Assembly (NCBI GenBank): GCA_026418955.1
Contig: JAOAAI010000113.1
Coordinates: forward strand, 1 to 6,199
Length of the DNA: 6,199 bases
Direction: 5' to 3'
DNA from: Candidatus Goldiibacteriota bacterium
GTDB lineage: Bacteria; Oederibacteriota; PGYV01; DSYL01
Shown here piece by piece: positions 1 through 6,199 of this stretch (its first letter is position 1; every line of letters starts with the position of its first letter). Both the position numbers and the translations under genes were made by a program. The notes beneath the pieces are model-generated. The model had not been told where the DNA came from. It worked only from the letters and a program-made list of their open reading frames with translations, and searched no databases.

Positions 1-19
1 AGATGTGTATAAGAGACAG
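1..19. other. Tn5 mosaic-end (Nextera) adapter remnant, artefact
   Basis: The first 19 bases read AGATGTGTATAAGAGACAG, which is exactly the Tn5 transposase mosaic end used in Nextera tagmentation libraries. It sits at the extreme end of the window and in the middle of a conserved protein domain, so it is untrimmed adapter and not a genomic transposon end. Genomic sequence starts at about base 20. The adapter is open in the frame of the adjacent radical SAM gene and adds about seven false residues to any automatic translation. Confidence 0.96.
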
Positions 20-708
20 CTCTGATAATATCCATTATAAAAATCTTTTATAGCGCAATATGTACAGTTAAAAGGACATCCATAAGTCAAACGTATTACA
101 ACATATGGAATGTTTTTATAAAACGAATAATCAGGTATAATTTCATTTAAATCTTCATTACTATCAATTTCCTTTCCAGTACATTGCTTTATCAATCTAA
201 AGAATGTTTTATCAATTGGTCCCTTCCACACAAAACTTATTTTTTTATTTTTCTTGGCATGTTCTGTACATAATGTTGCATAAATACCACCTAAAATTAT
301 TTTAATTCTTTCAAATTTTTCTTTTAAAATATCAATTGCTAAAAAAACACCTTCATAATTATAAGTCATTGAAGATGTTATTATGATTATATCAGGTTTA
401 TTTATTTTATTTAGTTTATCTTTGAAAACATCAACTGGCATGCCATATCTTTTATATTTTCTTGGTATCTTTGTATAAATTTCCGGTTTTGTAAGTTCTT
501 CATAATAAAATTTTCCTTTTCCAAATTCTTCATCTTTTACTTTATAATTCTTCATCTCAGGTGCAAATCTATCCATACAGTCAATCAAGTCAACAGAAAA
601 ACCATTATTTTTTAAAATAGTTGCAATTTTTAAAAGACCATAAGGTTTTATCCAGAAATCATGACATTTGAAATCATATATCCAAGGATTAACTAGCAAT
701 GCATGCAT
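20..708 (-). CDS. B12-binding-type radical SAM protein, 3' end missing
   Basis: This is the N-terminal part (229 genuine residues) of a radical SAM enzyme with a cobalamin-binding-like N-terminal domain. Residues 4-45 (LLVNPWIYDF, then KPYGLLKIATIL and DLIDCMDR) give the Rossmann-like start typical of this family. TSSMTYNYEGV (111-121) and LGGIYATLCTEHA (139-151) are further family-like segments. The radical SAM domain begins near residue 200 with RLTYGCPFNCTYCA, whose C211-x3-C215-x2-C218 should ligate the SAM-binding 4Fe-4S cluster. I see no DxHxxG cobalamin motif, so actual B12 binding is uncertain. The substrate is unknown. The ATG at 708 is supported by AGAGG seven bases upstream; it lies 39 bases after the FtsA-like stop and could be co-transcribed. 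The rest of the barrel is lost at the adapter-terminated left edge, so this is a partial gene and not a pseudogene. An ATG at 704 is in another frame. Confidence 0.85.
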
Positions 709-715
709 TTAAAAG

Positions 716-720
716 CCTCT
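716..720 (-). promoter_or_regulatory. Ribosome binding site of the radical SAM gene
   Basis: On the minus strand AGAGG ends seven bases before the ATG at 708. This fixes that ATG as the start over the overlapping out-of-frame ATG at 704. Confidence 0.6.
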
Positions 721-747
721 TTATGAATGAAAAATTTTTTGATATTA

Positions 748-2862
748 TTATACAAATAAAACTTCTATCTCATCTCCATCCTGAATTTCACTTGTATAAC
801 CAGCTTTTTGGCCATTTAATTTTATTTCAAGCATTTTTCCCTTCATCTGCTCTCTGTTTATAGGAAAAACCCTAAAAATAGAAGAAAGCATTGGCTTGAT
901 TTCACTCATTTTAACTTCAATATTTGCACCATTTATTATGAATTCATCTTCACCAACTTTTCTGCCATTCATATATATATCTCTATTTGTATATTCTATT
1001 TCATATGGTTTACCATTTATTTTGACTGTTATGGTAGTTTTCTTTATATTTTTTATAATATCTCTTATTCTGTAATATGATGGCGTTTCTTTATATTCAA
1101 TTTTATCCATATTCTTTACTTTATAATCGAGTGATACATCAAAACCATTGACTTTTAAATTAAAATTTCTCTGTTTTAGCGTTACAGGTTCATTATTGAC
1201 TGTAACTATTATATCGCGTTCTTCTATTTTTGTAATCGAAAAACCTGCTTTTAACAAAACATCCTTTAGTAATTCTGTCTTTTCAATTAAAATATTTGCC
1301 CTGTCATTTATTTTATCCTTTAAATCTGCAGGTTTTCCATCAACATAAATCTCAGGTAATATATTTTTAATCTCTCCATTTATTGAAACAGTTAAAATAT
1401 CATTTTGTGTTATTATTTGTTCCACTATTGCTGATGCATCTTGGCCATCTTTTGCATTTGTTATAAATATTTTATCTCCGTGTTTTACAGGAGAATAAAT
1501 ATCTTTTTCATCATTGTTTATAAATATTTTTGCATGTTCTGCTTTTTCACCTCTTATTATCTTCAATTCACCATTTAATGTAAAAATTAAAGCATTTCCT
1601 GGTTTTCCGTATAATTTCCTCATGTCAATCCCGCGATTTGTAAGAACATCAATTACTTTTATTTCCTGTTCAAGATTTATAATATGCTCTTTTTCGCCAT
1701 TTAAATAAATATCAATAAAACCAATACCACGTTTATGAATTGCAGTTTCAAGAATACCTAGTGGAGTTATAGCTTCTGTGCCATGTAATTCTTCTGGTAA
1801 GTTTTCAAGATTTAAAATATTAAGCGGGGTTCTGCTACCGACCCTATTGAGCGGAAGCCCAAGATTATTAGCAATCTTTTCTTTTAATAAATTAAGTCCG
1901 CTTCCACCACCAACCATTACAACAGCGGCAGGTTGTTTTTTATTTAACTGCAAAATTGTATCTGCAATTTCTTTTGCAATTTCATTGACTTTATCTTCAA
2001 TAGCAGATATAAAATCATGATACGTTATAAAAATTTTATTATTAAATATATCTACTGACTCAATAATTTTATCTTCTGATACTGTTCTTTTTATCTTTTC
2101 AGCAGTATTGAAATCAACTAAAAATTTTGAACATATCTCTTCTGTTACTTCGTCTCCAGCTTTTGGTATCATTCCATAGGAAATTATTTTTCCCTTATCA
2201 GTTATTGCAATATCAGAGGTGCCAGCCCCAACATCCACAAGAGCCAGATTTAAAAGCCGCATATCCTCTGGTATTGTTACAGAAAGTGCTGCAATGGGTT
2301 CTAAAGTTATGCTTTCTATTTCAAGCTCACTGCTTTTTAAAACAGTAAGCATTGACTCAAAAACCATTCTCGGTAAAAAAGTAGCAATTGTTTCAACTTT
2401 TAAATAATCATGTACAGGTTGATATAGTGGATTTTTTATCACATTACCATCTATGATATAAGAAATCGGTGAATAACCAACACAGTAATATTCTTTTTTT
2501 TGTTTTTCTGTTAATTGCTCACATGCTTTTCTCACACTATCTATTTCAATAAAAGAAATGTCCTCTTTTGTAATTTCACCTTTCTTTTTAATCTCACTTG
2601 TTGCTGTCTGAATACATAGATCTCTTCCGGCAAGCGCGGTTGTTACTTTTGATAATTTTATTTTATTTCTTTCTTCAAGTTCACTTTTTATTGAACGAAC
2701 AATTGCAGTTACAGCTTCTATATTATGTATCTGACCATCATACATTGCTCTTTTATGATGTTCCCTGACAATTGCATCTATAATTTTTATTTTTTCTTCC
2801 TGTAACACGCCTAATATACCAGCTACTTTTCTTGTTCCTATATCAAGTGCAAATGTATACAT
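748..2862 (-). CDS. FtsA-like actin-fold ATPase with long repeat-containing C-terminal region
   Basis: This 704-residue protein joins an FtsA/PilM-type actin-fold domain (about 1-375) to a long C-terminal region. Phosphate-1 is at 6-15 (LDIGTRKVAG), followed by the RAMYDGQIHNIEAV segment (38-51). Residues about 70-165 match the position of the FtsA SHS2 (1C) insertion. Phosphate-2 is LVDVGAGTSDIAI (208-220) and the adenosine loop is VVMVGGGSG (314-322). These motifs support ATP binding. FtsA is usually about 420 residues, so some 300 residues are extra. They consist mainly of tandem units with strand-NG-strand motifs and end in DGDEIEVLF, which recalls beta-grasp folds. There is no C-terminal amphipathic helix, signal peptide or membrane segment, so a cytoplasmic location is likely. 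Start: AAGGAG lies seven bases upstream. The gene follows cheC by 32 bases. Long FtsA-like proteins of this type are, as I recall, found in Clostridia with unclear function. A role in divisome, pilus or chemosensory positioning is inference; it is unlikely to be the canonical ftsA, since no ftsZ is adjacent. Confidence 0.85.
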   Translation of the reverse strand: MYTFALDIGTRKVAGILGVLQEEKIKIIDAIVREHHKRAMYDGQIHNIEAVTAIVRSIKSELEERNKIKLSKVTTALAGRDLCIQTATSEIKKKGEITKEDISFIEIDSVRKACEQLTEKQKKEYYCVGYSPISYIIDGNVIKNPLYQPVHDYLKVETIATFLPRMVFESMLTVLKSSELEIESITLEPIAALSVTIPEDMRLLNLALVDVGAGTSDIAITDKGKIISYGMIPKAGDEVTEEICSKFLVDFNTAEKIKRTVSEDKIIESVDIFNNKIFITYHDFISAIEDKVNEIAKEIADTILQLNKKQPAAVVMVGGGSGLNLLKEKIANNLGLPLNRVGSRTPLNILNLENLPEELHGTEAITPLGILETAIHKRGIGFIDIYLNGEKEHIINLEQEIKVIDVLTNRGIDMRKLYGKPGNALIFTLNGELKIIRGEKAEHAKIFINNDEKDIYSPVKHGDKIFITNAKDGQDASAIVEQIITQNDILTVSINGEIKNILPEIYVDGKPADLKDKINDRANILIEKTELLKDVLLKAGFSITKIEERDIIVTVNNEPVTLKQRNFNLKVNGFDVSLDYKVKNMDKIEYKETPSYYRIRDIIKNIKKTTITVKINGKPYEIEYTNRDIYMNGRKVGEDEFIINGANIEVKMSEIKPMLSSIFRVFPINREQMKGKMLEIKLNGQKAGYTSEIQDGDEIEVLFV
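754..1590 (-). repeat. Protein-level tandem repeats (about 60-65 residues) in the FtsA-like C-terminus
   Basis: Residues 425-703 of the FtsA-like protein contain four diverged full units and a final half unit. Each begins with a strand ending in NG/NN: LIFTLNGE (425), LTVSINGE (490), IIVTVNNE (551), ITVKINGK (611) and LEIKLNGQ (678). In each full unit a second segment of the form strand-[ND][NG]-x(7-9)-[IV]-x-[DNG]-x(2)-[IL] follows: IFINNDEK (446), IYVDGKPA (505), LKVNGFDV (569) and IYMNGRKV (629). Two of the following stretches look helical (LLKDVLLKAG, RIRDIIKNIKK). An earlier related half, IDIYLNGE at 384, precedes them. The units are too diverged to be repeats at DNA level. Fold is inferred to be beta-grasp-like or another small beta-rich module. 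Confidence 0.6.
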
Positions 2863-2869
2863 CTATATA

Positions 2870-2875
2870 CTCCTT
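2870..2875 (-). promoter_or_regulatory. Ribosome binding site of the FtsA-like gene
   Basis: On the minus strand a strong AAGGAG ends seven bases before the ATG at 2862. It is the best Shine-Dalgarno match in the window and lies in the short gap after cheC, so this gene has its own strong initiation signal and does not depend on coupling to cheC. Confidence 0.75.
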
Positions 2876-2894
2876 TTTAAAATCTTAAAGTTAT

Positions 2895-3518
2895 TTATTT
2901 TACCTTTATAGCATTCAAAAGTACTGCAACTGATGGAATATCTGGAATTAATAAAAGATATCCTTTTATGATTTTATCATTTGCCTCTGAGAATTCAGTC
3001 TCAATAGATAATATCTTTGATGATACGCCTTCAAAACCCTCTGATATAGCACTTAAAATTGCACCTGCGATGTCAAAAACAAGATTAGGCACAGAAGGAA
3101 GTAACATGAGTCCTAAAAATTCATTTAAAGCATTCATATACGCACCTGATAATATATTTCCTGTTTCCTTTATAGCAGAGCTACCAATTTCAGATAAAAC
3201 CTTTGATGTTCCTGGTTTTTTCTGAAGCAACATATCTGCAAGCGATAATGCACTTTCCCTAGTTAATAACAAAAGTATTTTAGCCGTTATATCTCCAAGA
3301 ACATTCATTACAATTCCTGCAACCAGAGATTGAGAATCGCCAATTAAATTTGGAACCTCATCAAGACTAATAACCTTTACTTCTGGAACAGTAATCATTA
3401 TTTTTTTCTTAATGAGTTGAGATAATGCAGTTGCAGCATGACCTGCACCTATATTACCTACTTCCCGTAATGCATCAATTTGTGCTTCTGTAAGATGCAA
3501 TTCTTTAATTTCGGACAT
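2895..3518 (-). CDS. cheC: CheC, CheY-P phosphatase of chemotaxis
   Basis: CheC hydrolyses the aspartyl phosphate of CheY-P and so ends the signal to the flagellar motor. In Bacillus and Thermotoga its activity is raised by binding CheD. The 207 residues match the usual length of about 205. Both copies of the family signature [DS]-x3-E-x2-N-x22-P are present with exact spacing: D15, E19, N22, P45 and S114, E118, N121, P144. Two complete sites separate it from CheX and from FliY, which carries an additional FliN-like C-terminus that is absent here. There is no signal peptide or membrane segment, so it should be cytoplasmic. The ATG at 3518 is preceded by GGAG with a six-base gap. It starts 14 bases after the cheA stop, consistent with one operon. 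No cheD is found on either side within the window, although cheC and cheD are often neighbours. Confidence 0.95.
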   Translation of the reverse strand: MSEIKELHLTEAQIDALREVGNIGAGHAATALSQLIKKKIMITVPEVKVISLDEVPNLIGDSQSLVAGIVMNVLGDITAKILLLLTRESALSLADMLLQKKPGTSKVLSEIGSSAIKETGNILSGAYMNALNEFLGLMLLPSVPNLVFDIAGAILSAISEGFEGVSSKILSIETEFSEANDKIIKGYLLLIPDIPSVAVLLNAIKVK

Positions 3519-3524
3519 TTTTTT

Positions 3525-3528
3525 CTCC
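3525..3528 (-). promoter_or_regulatory. Ribosome binding site of cheC
   Basis: On the minus strand GGAG followed by six A bases precedes the cheC ATG at 3518. It lies entirely in the 14-base gap after the cheA stop and supports this start. Confidence 0.65.
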
Positions 3529-3532
3529 AGTT

Positions 3533-5515
3533 TTAAATATTTTTAGTTGTTGTTAAACCTTCAAGTAATACCTGGATATCAAGAATTAAACTAATGCTTC
3601 CATCACCCAAAATAGTTACACCGGAAAAACCTTTTGCATATTTTGAAAATTCACCCAAACTTTTTATTGCAATTTCTTGTTGTCCTATAACTTCATCTAC
3701 TTCAATTGCTATGCGATTATCTCTTGATTCAACAATTACAAGATTCATAATTTCTTTTTCTTCGGTTCTTTTTTTATGTAATAGTTCATAAAGCTTCACA
3801 ACTTGAATAACTTCACCTCTTAATATTATAACATCTTTTTTCTGTATCTTTTTAAGCTCAGAACGCTTTAATTCTAATATTTCTGTGGTATGAATAACCG
3901 GAAGTGCAAAAATGGATCTTCCAACTTTTATAAGTAATGCCTGGATAATTGCAAGTGTTAATGGTAATTTCATAATAAATTTTGTCCCTTCACCTTCGTG
4001 ACTTTCAATTTTTAATGATCCACCAAATCTTTCAACTTTTGTTTTCACAACATCAACCCCCACACCACGTCCAGAAATTTTATCAACCTTCTCCGCCGTT
4101 GAAAAACCAGGTATTGTTATTAAATTTATTATTTCTTCTGATGTCATATATTTTGCACGTTCTTCTGTTATTATATTTTTTTCTATTGCTTTTCTTTTAA
4201 CCTTTTCAATCGATATTCCTCTACCATCATCTGAAACTTCAATTATCACAGAATTTCTTTCTCTTCTTGCTTCAATTTTTATAAGACCTTTTTTTGGTTT
4301 ACCTACAATTTCACGTTGTTGTGGTGTTTCTATACCATGAGATACAGCATTACGAACAAGATGTAACAATGGTTCATTTATTTCTTCCAGCACATTTCTA
4401 TCTATCTCAATGTTACCACCTATTATCTCACAATCAACTTGTTTACCATATTCAACAGCTATATCCCGAATAATACGTGGATATTTTTCAAAAATGTGAG
4501 ATATTGGAAGCATACGAACATCGGTTACCTCAGTCTGCAACTGACTTATTATTCTATCAAATTCATCAATAACATCTTTTAACATTTGAAAATTTTTTTC
4601 TCTTGTTATTTGATCAAATCGAATTTTTGTAATTACAAGTTCGCCAACTAAATTCATTAAAGTATCTATTTTCTCAACATTTATTCTAACACTTTGAGAT
4701 AGAGATGACTTTTTTTCTTTTATTTTTTCTTCTTGAATCAAAATTTCTTTTTTTTCTTCATTTTCTACAGCCATTTCAATTTTATTAACTTCAACCTTTT
4801 CTATCTCTGCTATTTTCATCACTGCCTTTTCTATTTCTGCTACATCAGCCTTTGAAACAAAACCAAATTTGATAACTTTATCAAAGTTACCTTCTTCAAT
4901 ATCTTTGGATGATGGTAAAGATGCCACTATTTCACCTTTCTCTGACAAATTTCTTGTTATCATAAATGCACGCACATTTTTAAACGCACATGAATGTGAA
5001 ACAGTAATTTTTATTTCGTATACATTGAACCCTCTATTATATGCTTCTTTAATTATATTATCCGGAATTACAATCTTCTCTTCAACTACCGACGAAGATA
5101 TTTTCGTTTCTTCTTTTGTATCTCTTTTCCCAACAAACTTAAACAATTCTTTAATTTCTTTTATTATTTCTTTTGCATTATCTGCAAAATCAATATTTTT
5201 TTCTCTTATATTCTCAATAAATTCTTGAATCACATCAATACTTTTAAATAAAATATTTATAATATCTTGCGTTATTTTAAGAGTACCATTTCTAATATTA
5301 TCAAGAATTTCTTCTAAATTATGAGTAAATTCAGCAAGTTTATCATCCCCCATGGTTGCCGCCATACCTTTTATGGTATGAGCTATTCTGAAAAGTTCAT
5401 TTATAGGAGTTAAATCTTCTATGTTTTTTTCAAAAAGTAAAAGGGATATATTGAAATTTTTTATATTCTCTTCAGCCTCTTCAAGAAATACATCTTTATA
5501 ATTTTCAATATTCAT
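3533..5515 (-). CDS. cheA: CheA, chemotaxis sensor histidine kinase
   Basis: CheA autophosphorylates in response to receptor arrays and passes the phosphate to CheY and CheB. All five domains are visible in 660 residues. P1 (about 1-128) is the HPt domain with the phosphorylated His46 in RIAHTIKGMAATMG. P2 (about 148-248) fits a CheY/CheB docking domain and sits between flexible linkers, the second (about 250-272) rich in Lys and Glu. P3 (about 275-340) is the dimerisation hairpin starting VRINVEKIDTLMNLVGEL. P4 is the ATPase: N box HLVRNAVSH (385-393), G1 DDGRG (429-433), F box PGFST (469-473), G2 GRGVGVD (482-488). P5 (about 520-655) is the CheW-like coupling domain ending near GDGSISLILDI. 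No receiver domain is fused. The start ATG overlaps the cheB stop as ATGA and has GGTG five bases upstream. The length is typical of bacterial CheA. No truncation or missing key residue is seen. Confidence 0.97.
   Translation of the reverse strand: MNIENYKDVFLEEAEENIKNFNISLLLFEKNIEDLTPINELFRIAHTIKGMAATMGDDKLAEFTHNLEEILDNIRNGTLKITQDIINILFKSIDVIQEFIENIREKNIDFADNAKEIIKEIKELFKFVGKRDTKEETKISSSVVEEKIVIPDNIIKEAYNRGFNVYEIKITVSHSCAFKNVRAFMITRNLSEKGEIVASLPSSKDIEEGNFDKVIKFGFVSKADVAEIEKAVMKIAEIEKVEVNKIEMAVENEEKKEILIQEEKIKEKKSSLSQSVRINVEKIDTLMNLVGELVITKIRFDQITREKNFQMLKDVIDEFDRIISQLQTEVTDVRMLPISHIFEKYPRIIRDIAVEYGKQVDCEIIGGNIEIDRNVLEEINEPLLHLVRNAVSHGIETPQQREIVGKPKKGLIKIEARRERNSVIIEVSDDGRGISIEKVKRKAIEKNIITEERAKYMTSEEIINLITIPGFSTAEKVDKISGRGVGVDVVKTKVERFGGSLKIESHEGEGTKFIMKLPLTLAIIQALLIKVGRSIFALPVIHTTEILELKRSELKKIQKKDVIILRGEVIQVVKLYELLHKKRTEEKEIMNLVIVESRDNRIAIEVDEVIGQQEIAIKSLGEFSKYAKGFSGVTILGDGSISLILDIQVLLEGLTTTKNI
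5512..5515 (-). promoter_or_regulatory. ATGA stop-start overlap coupling cheB to cheA
   Basis: On the minus strand the bases ATGA contain the cheA start (ATG) and the cheB stop (TGA). A GGTG Shine-Dalgarno-like stretch lies five bases upstream, inside the cheB coding sequence (5521-5524). The arrangement suggests that ribosomes finishing cheB re-initiate on cheA, keeping their output linked. Confidence 0.75.
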
Positions 5516-6199
5516 TCTTTCACCATCAATCTCTCAACTTCTGAATTAATTATATCAGGAATTTTATGAAGTGGTGCAATAATATCAACCACTCCTTTTT
5601 CAATAGCATGACGTGGCATTCCAAAAATCACACATGATTCCTTGTCCTGAGCAATCACAATACCACCTCTTTCTTTTATCTTTTCAGCACCGTTTGCTCC
5701 ATCTTTTCCCATACCTGTAAGAATTACTGAAATTATTTTACCTTTAAAATTTTTTGCTGCTGATGTCATTGTTATATCAGCAGCAGGTCGGACACTGTGG
5801 ACAGCTGGTTTTTGATTGAGTGATATATAAATTTTATCATCTATATCTTCTATTTCCATATGAAAATTTCCAGGAGCTATATAAATTGTCTCTGCTTTAA
5901 TCTCCTCTTTATCTTCTCCTTCTTTAACATTCAAAAAAGAAATTGCATTAAGATGTGATGCAAGAGTAGCAGTAAACCCAAATGACATATGCTGAATAAT
6001 TAAATAAGAAACAGGAAAATTTCTTTTTTCCAGCTTTGGTAATATTTCATATAAAGCTCTTGGACCCCCGGTTGAAGCAGCAATTATAACTAATACTTTA
6101 ATTCTATCTATTTTTAAAATAGAAGGTTTTTTAATTGAAATTTCTTTTTTTGTTAAAAATTTCAGTTTGGATAAATCTATAGTTTTAGCAATCTTTATC
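5512..6199 (-). CDS. cheB: CheB methylesterase, C-terminal catalytic part (5' end beyond the window)
   Basis: CheB is the receptor glutamate methylesterase/deamidase that, once phosphorylated by CheA, drives adaptation. The frame is open to the right edge, giving 228 residues. The first 26 or so are a Lys-rich linker; the catalytic domain follows. The catalytic triad is complete: Ser in IIAASTGGP (codon at 6075-6073), His in IIQHMSFGFT (5991-5989) and Asp in ILTGMGKDGANG (5703-5701). VRPAADITM and FGMPRHAIEKG are further family motifs. An in-frame ATG at 5988 is not the start, because it falls just after the catalytic His and would remove both Ser and His. A normal CheB has about 350 residues, so roughly 120 residues, the receiver domain, should lie to the right. 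Its TGA overlaps the cheA ATG by four bases, a usual sign of translational coupling. Confidence 0.95.
   Translation of the reverse strand, partial: IKIAKTIDLSKLKFLTKKEISIKKPSILKIDRIKVLVIIAASTGGPRALYEILPKLEKRNFPVSYLIIQHMSFGFTATLASHLNAISFLNVKEGEDKEEIKAETIYIAPGNFHMEIEDIDDKIYISLNQKPAVHSVRPAADITMTSAAKNFKGKIISVILTGMGKDGANGAEKIKERGGIVIAQDKESCVIFGMPRHAIEKGVVDIIAPLHKIPDIINSEVERLMVKE

Noticed and set aside
1..19. A genuine Tn5-type mobile element end
   Set aside because: It is at base 1 of the contig, with no transposase gene or inverted partner, and it interrupts a conserved domain, which fits the sequencing adapter much better.
731..746. AAAAATTTTTT tract after the FtsA-like gene as a possible terminator
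   Set aside because: It has no GC-containing stem; a short A/T palindrome is expected by chance at this base composition.
709..747. A promoter for the radical SAM gene in the 39-base gap
   Set aside because: No convincing -35 and -10 pair with proper spacing is visible; the AT-rich gap offers only chance matches.
4680..4770. Runs of T/C-rich sequence as a low-complexity regulatory tract
   Set aside because: They encode the Lys/Glu-rich linker between the P2 and P3 domains of CheA on the minus strand.
1148..5228. Several plus-strand open frames of 62-119 codons (for example 1148-1348, 2968-3225 and 4869-5228)
   Set aside because: They lie antisense inside well-supported genes, have no recognisable domains and have compositions expected from the opposite strand of AT-rich coding sequence.
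5512..5988. A 158-residue cheB reading frame starting at the ATG at 5988
   Set aside because: The frame stays open to the right edge and encodes the catalytic Ser and His just upstream of this ATG, so it is an internal methionine of a longer gene.

Overview
The window is one AT-rich stretch (roughly 30% GC by eye) with every gene on the minus strand, so transcription runs from the right end to the left end. Lysine, isoleucine and arginine codons are mostly AAA, ATA/ATT and AGA. The sequence suggests a motile, low-GC bacterium with a CheC-type chemotaxis system, as in Firmicutes/Clostridia, Thermotogae and several candidate phyla. The FtsA-like gene resembles long proteins I associate with Clostridia. 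Assignment below domain level is inference.

Layout in transcription order. (1) 6199-5512: the 3' two thirds of cheB, the receptor methylesterase; its receiver domain lies beyond the right edge. (2) 5515-3533: a complete cheA histidine kinase with P1 to P5 domains, overlapping cheB by 4 bases (ATGA). (3) 3518-2895: cheC, a two-site CheY-P phosphatase, 14 bases after cheA. (4) 2862-748: a 704-residue FtsA/actin-fold protein with an unusual C-terminal half of about 280 residues built from tandem units of about 60-65 residues, 32 bases after cheC. (5) 708-20: the 5' part of a B12-binding-type radical SAM gene, 39 bases further on, cut off by the contig end.

The first three genes form a coherent signalling module. 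CheA phosphorylates CheY and CheB, CheB resets receptor methylation, and CheC removes phosphate from CheY-P. No cheY, cheW, cheD, cheR or receptor gene is visible; some probably lie to the right of the window. The tight spacing places the FtsA-like gene in the same apparent operon, which makes it the most interesting gene here. No internal promoter or terminator could be supported, and no intergenic gap exceeds 40 bases.

Bases 1-19 are not biological. They are the Tn5 mosaic-end/Nextera adapter, so the left edge is a library artefact and the last codons of the radical SAM reading frame there are spurious.
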